Source: Streptomyces sp. MUM 178J
GTDB lineage: Bacteria > Actinomycetota > Actinomycetes > Streptomycetales > Streptomycetaceae
Length of the DNA stretch: 61,179 nucleotides
Direction of reading: 5' to 3'
Assembly: GCF_022414575.1 (NCBI RefSeq)
Contig: NZ_JADWYQ010000039.1
Span: 1 to 61,179 of the forward strand
Under the pieces are notes generated by a model. That model was not told where the DNA came from. It ran no database searches and saw only the letters and a program-made list of their open reading frames with translations. Positions 27,849 through 36,276 of this stretch are shown piece by piece (within the stretch, counting starts at the first letter, position 1; each line of letters opens with the position of its first letter). Position numbers and translations under genes: made by a program.

Positions 27849-28136
27849 ATGAGCACTCTTGAGCCCGAGCGCGGGACAGGCGCGGGAACCCTCGTAGAGC
27901 CGACGCCGCAGACGTCGCACGGCGATGGCGACCACGAGCGCTTCGCCCACTACGTCCAGAAGGACAAGATCATGGCGAGTGCCCTCGACGGCACTCCAGT
28001 GGTGGCACTGTGCGGAAAGGTCTGGGTGCCGGGGCGTGACCCCAAGAAGTACCCCGTCTGCCCGATGTGCAAGGAGATCTACGAGTCCATGGGCGTCGGC
28101 GGCGACAAGGACAAGGGCGGCAAGGACAAGAAGTAG
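27849..28136 (+). CDS. DUF3039 protein
   Basis: 95 residues. The conserved core is ERFAHYVQKDKIMASALDG, VVALCGKVWVPGRDP and YPVCPMCKEIY, with three cysteines that may bind a metal. The C-terminus is Gly/Lys/Asp-rich (DKDKGGKDKK). The family is restricted mostly to actinobacteria and has no known function. Position after algH is conserved in streptomycetes as I recall. Confidence 0.9.
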   Translation: MSTLEPERGTGAGTLVEPTPQTSHGDGDHERFAHYVQKDKIMASALDGTPVVALCGKVWVPGRDPKKYPVCPMCKEIYESMGVGGDKDKGGKDKK

Positions 28137-28160
28137 CGGTTCCCCCTCACCGCTGGGTGC

Positions 28161-28199
28161 GGCCCCCGGTTTGTGCGTATGCGCGCAGGCGGGGGCCGT
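28161..28199 (+). terminator. Possible terminator after DUF3039 gene
   Basis: CGGCCCCCG and CGGGGGCCG form a 9-bp stem with a 21-nt loop and no U-tract. Confidence 0.5.
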
Positions 28200-28345
28200 C
28201 CGCGTATGCGGCGCTCCGCGCTGCGGCCACCCCGGCGCGGGTGCGGCCGCAGCAACGGGAGTGGTCGAGACCTCTTGTCCGTCGTGGGCGTGGCCTCTAG
28301 CCTCGTGGGCATTGCGCCATGCGGAACAGATGTTGCGCATGCTGC

Positions 28346-28370
28346 GATGCAATGCAATGCAATGCGATGC
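28346..28370 (+). repeat. Pentanucleotide microsatellite
   Basis: GATGC, three AATGC units and GATGC again, giving five tandem 5-mers in noncoding DNA. Confidence 0.9.
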
Positions 28371-28491
28371 CGGTCGGCTATGTCGGCTAGTTGGCTACGC
28401 CGGCCGACGGGCCGGCCGACGGCGCCGCGGAGTTGACGGCATTCGGCTCCATGCGCGGTGAGGGGCCGAACTCGCGGAATGGGCCGCACCC

Positions 28492-30141
28492 ATGGATCTG
28501 ATCCCTGCCCCCGTACACATCGACGGCCCGCACGGCGGTGTGTTCGCCGTGGACGCCCGCACGGCCCTTGCGGCGACCCCCGGAACCGAGGGCACGGCGC
28601 GCTGGCTGCGCACGGTGCTCGGCGCCGCGCTGGGGCTCGAACTCCCGCCCGGCGCGCCCGGAGCCGGCGACACCGTCACACTCCGGATCGACCCCGGCCT
28701 GCCGCGCGAGGGATACCGGCTCACCGTCGCCGGCGGAGTGGAGATCGACGGCGGCGGCCCGGCCGGAGTCTTCTGGGGCGCCCAGACCCTGCGTCAACTC
28801 CTCGGCCCCGACGCCTTCCGCCGCGCACCCCTGCGTCCCGCCGCGTACCGCGCCATCGCGCACCAGGCGATCGAGGACGCGCCCCGTTTCGGCTGGCGCG
28901 GCCTGATGCTCGACGTGGCGCGGCACTTCATGCCGAAGGACGACGTCCTGCGCCACCTCGATCTGCTCGCCGCTCACAAGCTCAACGTCCTCCACCTGCA
29001 CCTCACCGACGACCAGGGCTGGCGCATCGAGATCACACGCCATCCCAGGCTGACGCAGACCGGCGCCTGGCGCGCTCGAACGCGCTGGGGGCACCGTGCC
29101 TCAGAACTGTGGGACCCGGCCCCGCACGGCGGCTACTACACCCAGGACGACATCCGCGAGATCGTCGCCTACGCGGCGGAGCGGCATATCCGCATCGTCC
29201 CCGAAATCGACATCCCGGGCCACTCGCAGGCGGCCATCGCCGCGTATCCGGAACTCGGCAACGCCGACGTCATCGACACGACCTCCCTCGCCGTCTGGGA
29301 CACCTGGGGCGTCAGTCCGAACGTGCTCGCCCCCACCGACACCGTGCTCCGCTTCTACGAGGGCGTCTTCGAGGAGGTCCTCCGACTCTTCCCGGCCGAC
29401 GTCTCGCCGTTCGTCCACATCGGCGGCGACGAATGCCCCAGGGACCAGTGGAAGGCATCCCCGACGGCCCAGGCCCGCATCAGGGAACTGGGGCTCGCGG
29501 GCGAGGAAGGACTCCAGTCCTGGTTCATCCGCCACTTCGGCCGCTGGCTGGCCGCCCGCGGCCGCCGGCTGATCGGCTGGGACGAGATCCTGGAAGGCGG
29601 CCTGGACCCCGGCGCCGCCGTCTCCTCCTGGCGCGGCTACCGGGGCGGCATCGAGGCCGCCCGCGCGGGCCACGACGTCGTCATGTGCCCCGAGCAGCAG
29701 GTCTACTTGGACCACCGGCAGGCCGAAGGCTCCGACGAACCCATGCCCATCGGCTACGTACGCACTCTGGAAGACGTCTATCGGTTTGAACCCGTTCCGC
29801 CCGAGCTCCGCGGACGGCCCGAGGCCGCCCGCCATGTCCTCGGCGCACAGGCGAATGTGTGGACGGAGGTCATGCAGGACCGTTCCCGCGTCGACTATCA
29901 GGTCTACCCACGCCTGGCCGCCTTTGCGGAAGTTGTCTGGCGCCCGGCCCTCCCGGCCTCCGCCGAACGCGACTTCACGGAGTTCGAACGGCGCATGGCC
30001 GCCCACTACGCCCGGCTCGACGCGCTGGGCGTCGACTACCGCCCGCCCGGCGGCCCGTTGCCCTGGCAGCGCCGCCCCCTTCCCGAAGGAGTGAAGGGCG
30101 CGCTCGGACGCCCGATCGAGGGCGCGCCCCCAAACGTGTGA
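28492..30141 (+). CDS. GH20 beta-N-acetylhexosaminidase
   Basis: 549 residues. An N-terminal GH20b domain (about 1-120) precedes the catalytic barrel beginning FGWRGLMLDVARHF. The catalytic Asp-Glu pair is in HIGGDECP at 313-314. The substrate-binding WDEILEGG and late EVVWRP are also present. It removes terminal GlcNAc or GalNAc from chitobiose-like substrates. No signal peptide is visible, so it may be cytosolic, acting on imported sugars. The gene stands alone; no DasR-like operator was recognised upstream. Confidence 0.93.
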   Translation: MDLIPAPVHIDGPHGGVFAVDARTALAATPGTEGTARWLRTVLGAALGLELPPGAPGAGDTVTLRIDPGLPREGYRLTVAGGVEIDGGGPAGVFWGAQTLRQLLGPDAFRRAPLRPAAYRAIAHQAIEDAPRFGWRGLMLDVARHFMPKDDVLRHLDLLAAHKLNVLHLHLTDDQGWRIEITRHPRLTQTGAWRARTRWGHRASELWDPAPHGGYYTQDDIREIVAYAAERHIRIVPEIDIPGHSQAAIAAYPELGNADVIDTTSLAVWDTWGVSPNVLAPTDTVLRFYEGVFEEVLRLFPADVSPFVHIGGDECPRDQWKASPTAQARIRELGLAGEEGLQSWFIRHFGRWLAARGRRLIGWDEILEGGLDPGAAVSSWRGYRGGIEAARAGHDVVMCPEQQVYLDHRQAEGSDEPMPIGYVRTLEDVYRFEPVPPELRGRPEAARHVLGAQANVWTEVMQDRSRVDYQVYPRLAAFAEVVWRPALPASAERDFTEFERRMAAHYARLDALGVDYRPPGGPLPWQRRPLPEGVKGALGRPIEGAPPNV

Positions 30142-30449
30142 GCCACCGGGAAAGGCGCATGGTCCGCACCCCGGCCCTGCGAACGTGGACACCCTCAAGG
30201 AACACCTCGCACAACAGTCTCACAAACCATGATCTTGCGATCCTGTACAGGCATCCACAAAATCGGACTATTGGTACGAGCATGGCTGTCGGGGCACTTC
30301 AGGTTCAATACGCCCTTCGCGGACCCTCGCGCCGACCGGTCGGGATGATGTGCCAGAGTTGCCACGTCCGGGCTGTGAGCACGTACGGTACGGCCACGTA
30401 CGGTACGGCTCACAGGCGGACGGCCGGGACACCGGGAAGGGGCATCTGG
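30142..30449. other. Intergenic region before the molybdenum hydroxylase operon
   Basis: 308 bases, less GC-rich than average around 30190-30270. It holds a repeat-containing dyad at 30374-30414 close to the operon start. No gene was recognised. Confidence 0.45.
30374..30414 (+). promoter_or_regulatory. Compound repeat upstream of molybdenum hydroxylase operon
   Basis: Two perfect direct copies of CACGTACGGTACGGC (30380-30394 and 30395-30409) are flanked by inverted arms TGTGAGC and GCTCACA. It ends 35 nt before the operon start, which suits an operator. Confidence 0.45.
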
Positions 30450-31379
30450 GTGACCACGCACGCACCGCAGGCGGCGCACTCCGTCACGCTGCCGGTCTCG
30501 CTCGACGAGGCCGTGGCGGCGCTCGCCGCCATGCCCGCAGCCGTCCCCGTCGCAGGCGGCACAGATCTGATGGCCGCAGTCAACAAAGGCCAGCTCCGTC
30601 CTGCGGGACTCGTCGGCCTCGGCCGCATCGGCGAGATCCGCGGCTGGCACTACCAGGACGGTCACGCCCTGCTCGGCGCGGGCCTGACCCACGCCCGCGT
30701 GGGGCGGCCCGACTTCGCCGCCCTCATCCCCGCGCTGGCCGCCGCCGCGCGGGCCGCGGGACCGCCTCAGATCCGCAACGCGGGGACGCTCGGCGGCAAC
30801 ATCGCCTCCGCCGCACCCACCGGCGACACCCTGCCCGTGCTGGCCGCCCTCGAAGCCGAGCTGGTGATCGCGGGACCGGGCGGCGCACGCCGTGAGATCC
30901 CCGTCTCCCACCTGCTGGCCGGCCGCGAGATGCTCGGCCCCGCGGAACTCATCGGCCATGTGCGCGTCCCACTGCTGCACGCGCCCCAGGTCTTCCTGAA
31001 GGCCACCGGCCGCACCGGACCCGGCCGTGCCACCGCCTCCGTGGCCGTCGTCCTCGACCCGGCACGCCGCGGCGTGCGCTGCGCCGTCGGCGCGATCGCC
31101 ACCATGCCGCTGCGTCCGCTGGAGGCGGAGCGCTGGATCGCCTCGCTGATCGACTGGGACGGCGAACGTGCGCTCGCGCCCGAGGCTCTGACCGCCTTCG
31201 GCGACTACGTCGCGGCCGCCTGCATCCCCGACCCGGAACCGGTCCCGGCGGCCCAAGAGGGCGGAGACACGGTCGCGGGAGCGGCTGTGGAACAGCCCGT
31301 GCTGTCGCCCGCCGTACTGCATCTGCGGCGCACCGTCGCCGCGCTGGCCCGTCGAGCACTGGGGAGGGCGCTGTCGTGA
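30450..31379 (+). CDS. FAD-binding subunit of xanthine dehydrogenase/CO dehydrogenase family enzyme
   Basis: 309 residues from GTG at 30450, with GGGAAGGGG upstream. FAD-site motifs: VAGGTDLMAAVNKGQ (about 33-47) and GPPQIRNAGTLGGNIASA (about 107-124), the CoxM/XdhB signature. The C-terminal domain (about 175-260) is CoxM-type. It passes electrons from the 2Fe-2S subunit to the final acceptor. Its stop overlaps the start of the next gene by 4 nt (GTGA), and the three genes form a tight operon. Confidence 0.9.
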   Translation: MTTHAPQAAHSVTLPVSLDEAVAALAAMPAAVPVAGGTDLMAAVNKGQLRPAGLVGLGRIGEIRGWHYQDGHALLGAGLTHARVGRPDFAALIPALAAAARAAGPPQIRNAGTLGGNIASAAPTGDTLPVLAALEAELVIAGPGGARREIPVSHLLAGREMLGPAELIGHVRVPLLHAPQVFLKATGRTGPGRATASVAVVLDPARRGVRCAVGAIATMPLRPLEAERWIASLIDWDGERALAPEALTAFGDYVAAACIPDPEPVPAAQEGGDTVAGAAVEQPVLSPAVLHLRRTVAALARRALGRALS

Positions 31380-32971
31380 GCAGCGACGAGAGCGTGCAGC
31401 AAGGGCAGGGCCGGACCGCAGCGCAGGGGCCGGGCGGCTGGCAGCCCACCCCCCAGGGCGGCGAGTACGACGCCGAGGCCACCGCGTTCTTCCACCTGCC
31501 CGCGGAGGACCCCTCCCAGGACGGCGCACTGGACGCCGCCGCGCCACTGGAGGCGCCGGGCCATGGCTATGTGCCGCCGGTGATCACCCCGCTGACGCCG
31601 GCGGCGGGCGCCGACCCGGCGGCGACGGTCGGCTGGGCGGCGCCGCAGCCGACCGGCCAGTGGAACCTCCCGGAAGCGGCGGGCCTGACCGAGGGGGAGC
31701 CGCCGACGGCCGCGGACGCCCCGGCCCCCTCCTCCGCGTCTCCGTCCCTGTCGTCCCAGCCACCCCTGTCGTCCCAGCCGCCCCCGGGGGCATCCGAGCT
31801 GACGGGTCAGTGGACGATCCCGGTGGCGAACGGGGATCTGCCCGACGAGTCCGGTGAGTACTCGGCCTCCGCCCTCGCTTCCCAGTGGGGCGGCGCCCCG
31901 CCGTCCGCGGCGCTGCCTGGAGGCGCGCCCGCACCCTGGCCGGCGGCTCCCCCCGAGGCGGCCCCCCGGGTGCCTTTCCAGGACCGTCCGGCGACTCTGC
32001 CGGGAGGCGCGCCCGCACCCTGGGCGGAGTCGCTGGGCGAAGCCGGCGCGCCCGCCGGGACGCCGGATGAGCCGCGCTCGCCGGCGGTGGCGGAGGAGCC
32101 CGCCTCCCATGAGAACGCCGAGCCCGCGCCGGAGGCCCCCGCGCCCGAGGCCTTCACGCCGGAGCCGGGGCCGGAGGCTTCCGCACCGACGCCCGACGAG
32201 TTCCCGGCGCCGGGGGCCCCGACGTCCGAGTTCCCGGCACCCCGGCCCCCGGAGTCGGAGCACGAGCACGCATCGGCTCCCGCCCCGGAGCCTGCCCCTG
32301 AGTCCGCCCCTGAGTCCGCCCAGTCGTCGACGCCGCCGAGCGACGAGCACCCCTCCACCTCGTACGTCCTGCGGGTCAACGGCGCGGACCGCCCCGTCAC
32401 CGACGCCTGGATCGGCGAGTCGCTCCTCTACGTGCTGCGCGAGCGCCTCGGCCTCGCCGGCGCAAAGGACGGCTGCTCGCAGGGCGAGTGCGGCGCGTGC
32501 AACGTCCAGGTCGACGGCCGGCTCGTCGCCTCCTGCCTGGTGCCCGCCGCCACCGCCGCGGGCTCCGAGGTCCGCACGGTCGAGGGGCTCGCTGCGGACG
32601 GCGAACCCTCCGACGTCCAGCGCGCCCTGGCCCGGTGCGGCGCGGTCCAGTGCGGCTACTGCATCCCCGGCATGGCCATGACCGTCCACGACCTCCTCGA
32701 AGGCAACCACGCCCCCACCGACCTGGAGACCCGTCGAGCCCTCTGCGGCAATCTGTGCCGCTGCTCGGGCTATCAGGGCGTGCTGGCAGCCGTGCGCGAG
32801 GTGGTCGCCGAGCGCGCGGCGAGCGCCGCCGCTGCCACGACGGACCCCGAACCGGAGGACGGCAGCGCACACGACAGCGAGCCGGCAGTGGCGGAAGCTC
32901 GCATTCCGCACCAGGCGCCGCCCGGTGCGGGTAGTGTGCAGCCCCACCCGCACGACGGAGGCATGGCGTGA
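31376..32971 (+). CDS. 2Fe-2S subunit of molybdenum hydroxylase with long disordered N-terminus
   Basis: 531 residues, about three times the usual 160-180. The last 210 residues form the normal subunit: plant-type 2Fe-2S motif CSQGECGAC with a following Cys, then the second cluster CGYCIPGM and CGNLCRCSGYQ. The first 320 residues are Pro/Ala/Glu/Ser-rich without a fold and include internal repeats such as LPGGAPAPW. The open frame is continuous and GC3-biased, so this extension appears genuinely translated. The start is GTG within the stop overlap of the FAD gene. Its end overlaps the next start by 4 nt. Confidence 0.88.
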   Translation: MSSDESVQQGQGRTAAQGPGGWQPTPQGGEYDAEATAFFHLPAEDPSQDGALDAAAPLEAPGHGYVPPVITPLTPAAGADPAATVGWAAPQPTGQWNLPEAAGLTEGEPPTAADAPAPSSASPSLSSQPPLSSQPPPGASELTGQWTIPVANGDLPDESGEYSASALASQWGGAPPSAALPGGAPAPWPAAPPEAAPRVPFQDRPATLPGGAPAPWAESLGEAGAPAGTPDEPRSPAVAEEPASHENAEPAPEAPAPEAFTPEPGPEASAPTPDEFPAPGAPTSEFPAPRPPESEHEHASAPAPEPAPESAPESAQSSTPPSDEHPSTSYVLRVNGADRPVTDAWIGESLLYVLRERLGLAGAKDGCSQGECGACNVQVDGRLVASCLVPAATAAGSEVRTVEGLAADGEPSDVQRALARCGAVQCGYCIPGMAMTVHDLLEGNHAPTDLETRRALCGNLCRCSGYQGVLAAVREVVAERAASAAAATTDPEPEDGSAHDSEPAVAEARIPHQAPPGAGSVQPHPHDGGMA

Positions 32972-35283
32972 GCAACGACGCGGCCACCACCGCGACGCCC
33001 CCGGCGGTCGACGGCCCCCCGCAGGAGCCCGCCGCCCACGGCATCGGCGCGTCCCTCCCGCAGGCCGACGCCCGCGCCAAGACCGAGGGGACCTTCCCCT
33101 ACGCCTCCGACCTCTGGGCCGAAGGCCTGCTCTGGGCGGCCGTCCTGCGCTCCCCGCACGCCCACGCCCGCATCGTCTCCGTCGACGCCTCCGCCGCGCT
33201 GGAGATGCCGGGCGTACGGGCCGTGGTGACCCAGCAGGACATTCCCGGCGACGGGGCGTACGGCAAACGGATCGCCGACCGCCCGGTCTTCGCCACCGAC
33301 GTCGTACGCCACCACGGCGAGGCGATCGCCGCGGTCGCCGCCGACCACCCCGACACCGCCCGCCTCGCCGCGGCCGCCATCGCGGTCGAGTACGAGCCGC
33401 TGGAACCGGTCACCGACCCGGAACAGGCCTTCGCCGCCGAACCCCTGCACCCCGACGGCAACCTCATCCGCCATATCCCACTGCAGTACGGCGACCCCGA
33501 GGCCGTCGGCGAGGTGATCGTCGAGGGCCTCTACCGCATCGGCCGCCAGGACCCCGCCCCCATCGGCGCCGAGGCCGGCCTCGCCGTACCGCGCCCGGAC
33601 GGCGGCGTGGAGCTGTACGTCGCCTCCACCGACCCGCACGGCGACCGCGATCTGGCAGCCGCGTGCCTCGGACTGGAACAGGACCGGGTCAAGATCGTCG
33701 TCACCGGAGTCCCCGGCGCCACGGGCGACCGCGAGGACCCCGGCTTCCAGCTGCCGCTCGGCCTGCTGGCGCTGAAGACCGGCTGCCCGGTCAAGCTCAC
33801 CGCCACCCGCGAGGAGTCCTTCCTCGGTCACGCCCACCGCCACCCCACCCTGCTGCGCTACCGCCACCACGCCGACGCCGAGGGCCGGCTGGTCAAGGTC
33901 GAGGCCCAGCTCCTCCTCGACGCCGGCGCGTACGCCGACTCCTCCTCCGAGTCCCTCGCGGCCGCCGTCGCCTTCGCCTGCGGCCCCTACGTCGTCCCGC
34001 ACGCCTTCGTCGAAGGCTGGGCGGTCCGCACGAACAACCCGCCCTCCGGCCATGTGCGCGGCGAGGGCGCGATGCAGGTCTGCGCCGCCTACGAGGCGCA
34101 GATGGACAAGCTGGCGGCCAAGCTGGGCCTGGAGCCGCACGAGGTACGCCTGCGCAATGCGCTGGCGACCGGAGACATCCTGCCCACCGGCCAGACCGTC
34201 ACCTGTCCCGCGCCGGTGGCCGAACTCCTGCGCGCCGTACGCGACTACCCGCTGCCGCCCCTCCCCAGGGACACCCCGGAGGACGGCTGGCTGCTCCCCG
34301 GCGGCATCGAGGGCGCGGGCGAACCGGGCGCGGTGCGCCGCGGCGTCGGCTACGCCCTCGGCATGGTCCATATGCTGGGCGCGGAGGGCACGGACGAGGT
34401 CTCCACCGCGACCGTCAAGGTGCAGGACGGCGTCGCCACCGTCATCTGCGCGGCCGTGGAGACCGGCCAGGGCTTCGCCACCCTCGCCCGCCAGATCGTC
34501 CAGGAGACCCTGGGCATCGAGGACGTACGCGTAGCCCCCGTCGACACCGACCAGCCCCCGGCCGGCCCGGCCGCCCACGGCCGCCACACCTGGGTCTCGG
34601 GCGGGGCGGTGGAGCGCGCCGCCAAGATGGTCCGCACCCAGCTGCTGCAGCCCCTGGCCCACAAGTTCGGCATGTCCACCGAGCTGCTCCAGATCGCCGA
34701 CGGAAAGATCACCTCGTATGACGGCGTGCTGTCCACGACCGTCACCGAGGCCATGGACGGCAAGGAACTCTGGGCCACCGCCCAGTGCCGCCCCCACCCC
34801 ACCGAACCCCTCGACGAGTCCGGCCAGGGCGACGCCTTCGTCGGCCTCGCCTTCTGCGCCGTCCGCGCGGTCGTCGACGTCGACATCGAGATCGGCTCGG
34901 TCAGGGTCGTCGAAATGGCCGTCGCCCAGGACGTCGGCCGAGTCCTCAACCCCGCCCAGCTGACCGCCCGCATCGAGGCAGGCGTCACCCAGGGCGTCGG
35001 CGCGGCCCTCACCGAGAACCTCCGCACCGCCCGCGGCCTCCTCCGCCACCCGGACTTCACCGGCTACGCCCTCCCCACCTCCCTGGACGCCCCGGACATC
35101 CACATCGTCAAACTCGTCGAAGAACGCGACGTCGTGGCCCCCTTCGGCGCGAAACCGGCGAGCGCCGTCCCGGTGGTGACCTCCCCGGCGGCCATCGCCT
35201 CCGCGGTCCGCGCCGCCACCGGCCGCCCGGTCAACCGCCTCCCGATCCGCCCCCAGGCCGCCGTCGCCACGCCCAACGCGTAA
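32968..35283 (+). CDS. Molybdopterin-binding large subunit of xanthine dehydrogenase family
   Basis: 771 residues. N-terminal Ald_Xan_dh domain: ADARAKTEGTFPYASDLW, LRSPHAHARIVSVD. Molybdopterin-binding regions include GHVRGEGAMQVCAAYEAQ (equivalent to the usual RGFG segment) and ETGQGFATLARQI (GQG motif). At the end, where active enzymes have the G-x-GE catalytic glutamate, this protein reads PFGAKPASAVPVVTSPAAIA, so that Glu seems to be missing. Substrate unknown; either altered chemistry or a non-hydroxylating role is possible. No maturation factor (XdhC, MocA) is nearby. Confidence 0.88.
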   Translation: MSNDAATTATPPAVDGPPQEPAAHGIGASLPQADARAKTEGTFPYASDLWAEGLLWAAVLRSPHAHARIVSVDASAALEMPGVRAVVTQQDIPGDGAYGKRIADRPVFATDVVRHHGEAIAAVAADHPDTARLAAAAIAVEYEPLEPVTDPEQAFAAEPLHPDGNLIRHIPLQYGDPEAVGEVIVEGLYRIGRQDPAPIGAEAGLAVPRPDGGVELYVASTDPHGDRDLAAACLGLEQDRVKIVVTGVPGATGDREDPGFQLPLGLLALKTGCPVKLTATREESFLGHAHRHPTLLRYRHHADAEGRLVKVEAQLLLDAGAYADSSSESLAAAVAFACGPYVVPHAFVEGWAVRTNNPPSGHVRGEGAMQVCAAYEAQMDKLAAKLGLEPHEVRLRNALATGDILPTGQTVTCPAPVAELLRAVRDYPLPPLPRDTPEDGWLLPGGIEGAGEPGAVRRGVGYALGMVHMLGAEGTDEVSTATVKVQDGVATVICAAVETGQGFATLARQIVQETLGIEDVRVAPVDTDQPPAGPAAHGRHTWVSGGAVERAAKMVRTQLLQPLAHKFGMSTELLQIADGKITSYDGVLSTTVTEAMDGKELWATAQCRPHPTEPLDESGQGDAFVGLAFCAVRAVVDVDIEIGSVRVVEMAVAQDVGRVLNPAQLTARIEAGVTQGVGAALTENLRTARGLLRHPDFTGYALPTSLDAPDIHIVKLVEERDVVAPFGAKPASAVPVVTSPAAIASAVRAATGRPVNRLPIRPQAAVATPNA

Positions 35284-35715
35284 TGTTGACCGGGCTGTTG
35301 ACCCTGCCATTGGAGTGCGTGCACGCGTGGTGGTCGCCGGTGAGGTGACAGCCCTCACTGGCAGAGCGGGTTCTGCGCTCATTGCGCTGGCTGCAGAGAC
35401 GCCTCTGACACCGTCGTGGGACGCGGCCGCGGGCGAGGATGCCGTAGCTGTGGTTCGTCGCCGCGCGCGCGTGCATGGATGCACGCGTGCTCCGCGGGCG
35501 CAGCCCGAGGAGGCCGTGGCGCGCGTGTACATCGACGGGTACGCAGGTGGTGTCGCGGCGTCCGCGCAGTGCGGGGGAGTCCGCAGTCGCCTCGGAGTGA
35601 CGCGACGCACATTGCGCCAGCAATGCTCAGGTGCGTGTTGTCAGTACATCTGACTACAGTTAAGCCTGAGACTTTGCGTTGCACGGGGATACAACTACGG
35701 GGAGGCGTCGGTTTC
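35284..35715. other. Intergenic region before mycosin operon
   Basis: 432 bases. It contains a repeated TGTTGACC at 35284-35302, a GTGAG/CTCAC dyad near 35342, a perfect 9-bp-arm palindrome at 35468-35487, and an AT-richer segment (about 35636-35700) that probably holds the operon promoter. Candidate boxes there (TTGTCA, TACAGT, TAAGCC) cannot be paired convincingly. No gene was recognised. Confidence 0.45.
35468..35487 (+). repeat. Perfect 9-bp-arm palindrome
   Basis: CGCGTGCAT and ATGCACGCG separated by GG, in noncoding DNA. Confidence 0.85.
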
Positions 35716-36246
35716 ATGGCAGACGACGGGGGGATGTCGGCGGACGAGCGCATGCTGCGGATGGTCAATCCAGCGCTGGCATCGATGCTGTACGACCCGG
35801 AGTCGATGACGTCGTTCAAGAAGCGCGTCGACGAACTGCTGGTCGATCTGATGGGCTCACCCGCAGCGCCGGACCAGGTGGCCGCGACCCCGGTGGGCCG
35901 CAGCCAGTTCGGCGGCGGGGGCGGTGCATGGACGGAGGCGTCGGGCATCTTCGACGCCTATGAGAACGTCATCACCCAACTCAAGCAGCTCTCGCAGCTC
36001 CTGGCCGACTGCGTCGAGGGCATGGGCATCGCAGTGGTGTCCGCCAAGGACGGCTACCAGGACATGGACGACGACGTCCGCCGGCGGATGCTCGCGATCC
36101 GGCAGCGCACCGAGGATCACTACGACGCCGATCGCGACCCGGTCGCCCAGCAGCTTGCCCGCGAACGAGCCCAGGCCGCGGGCGGCGCCGACACCGCCCC
36201 GGGCACCGGCAACGGCGACTCCGCCGGCGCAGGCGGCTACCAGTAA
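35716..36246 (+). CDS. Helical protein of the mycosin operon, WXG100-like partner
   Basis: 176 residues from the ATG at 35716 with GGGGAGG upstream. It contains a helical middle part (about 75-140): YENVITQLKQLSQLLADCVE and a Tyr-rich acidic segment GYQDMDDDVRRRM. The tail is Gly/Ala-rich. I recognise no named family; length and helix pattern recall ESX-type secreted helical proteins. It starts 31 nt upstream of a WXG-containing protein and both precede a mycosin, so a type VII-related role is inferred. Confidence 0.7.
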   Translation: MADDGGMSADERMLRMVNPALASMLYDPESMTSFKKRVDELLVDLMGSPAAPDQVAATPVGRSQFGGGGGAWTEASGIFDAYENVITQLKQLSQLLADCVEGMGIAVVSAKDGYQDMDDDVRRRMLAIRQRTEDHYDADRDPVAQQLARERAQAAGGADTAPGTGNGDSAGAGGYQ

Positions 36247-36276
36247 GCGACAGTCGATCAACGGGGAGACGGGGTC

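Larger units (their letters stand above)
28137..28491. other. Intergenic region before the GH20 gene
   Basis: 355 bases. It contains a terminator-like hairpin (28161-28199), a five-unit pentanucleotide repeat (28346-28370) and a GCCGGCCGACGG-type stretch around 28400-28430. No promoter was assigned. Confidence 0.45.

Noticed and set aside
32773..35610. Minus-strand open frame of 945 codons
   Set aside because: Antisense of the molybdenum hydroxylase large subunit, whose plus-strand motifs are clear.
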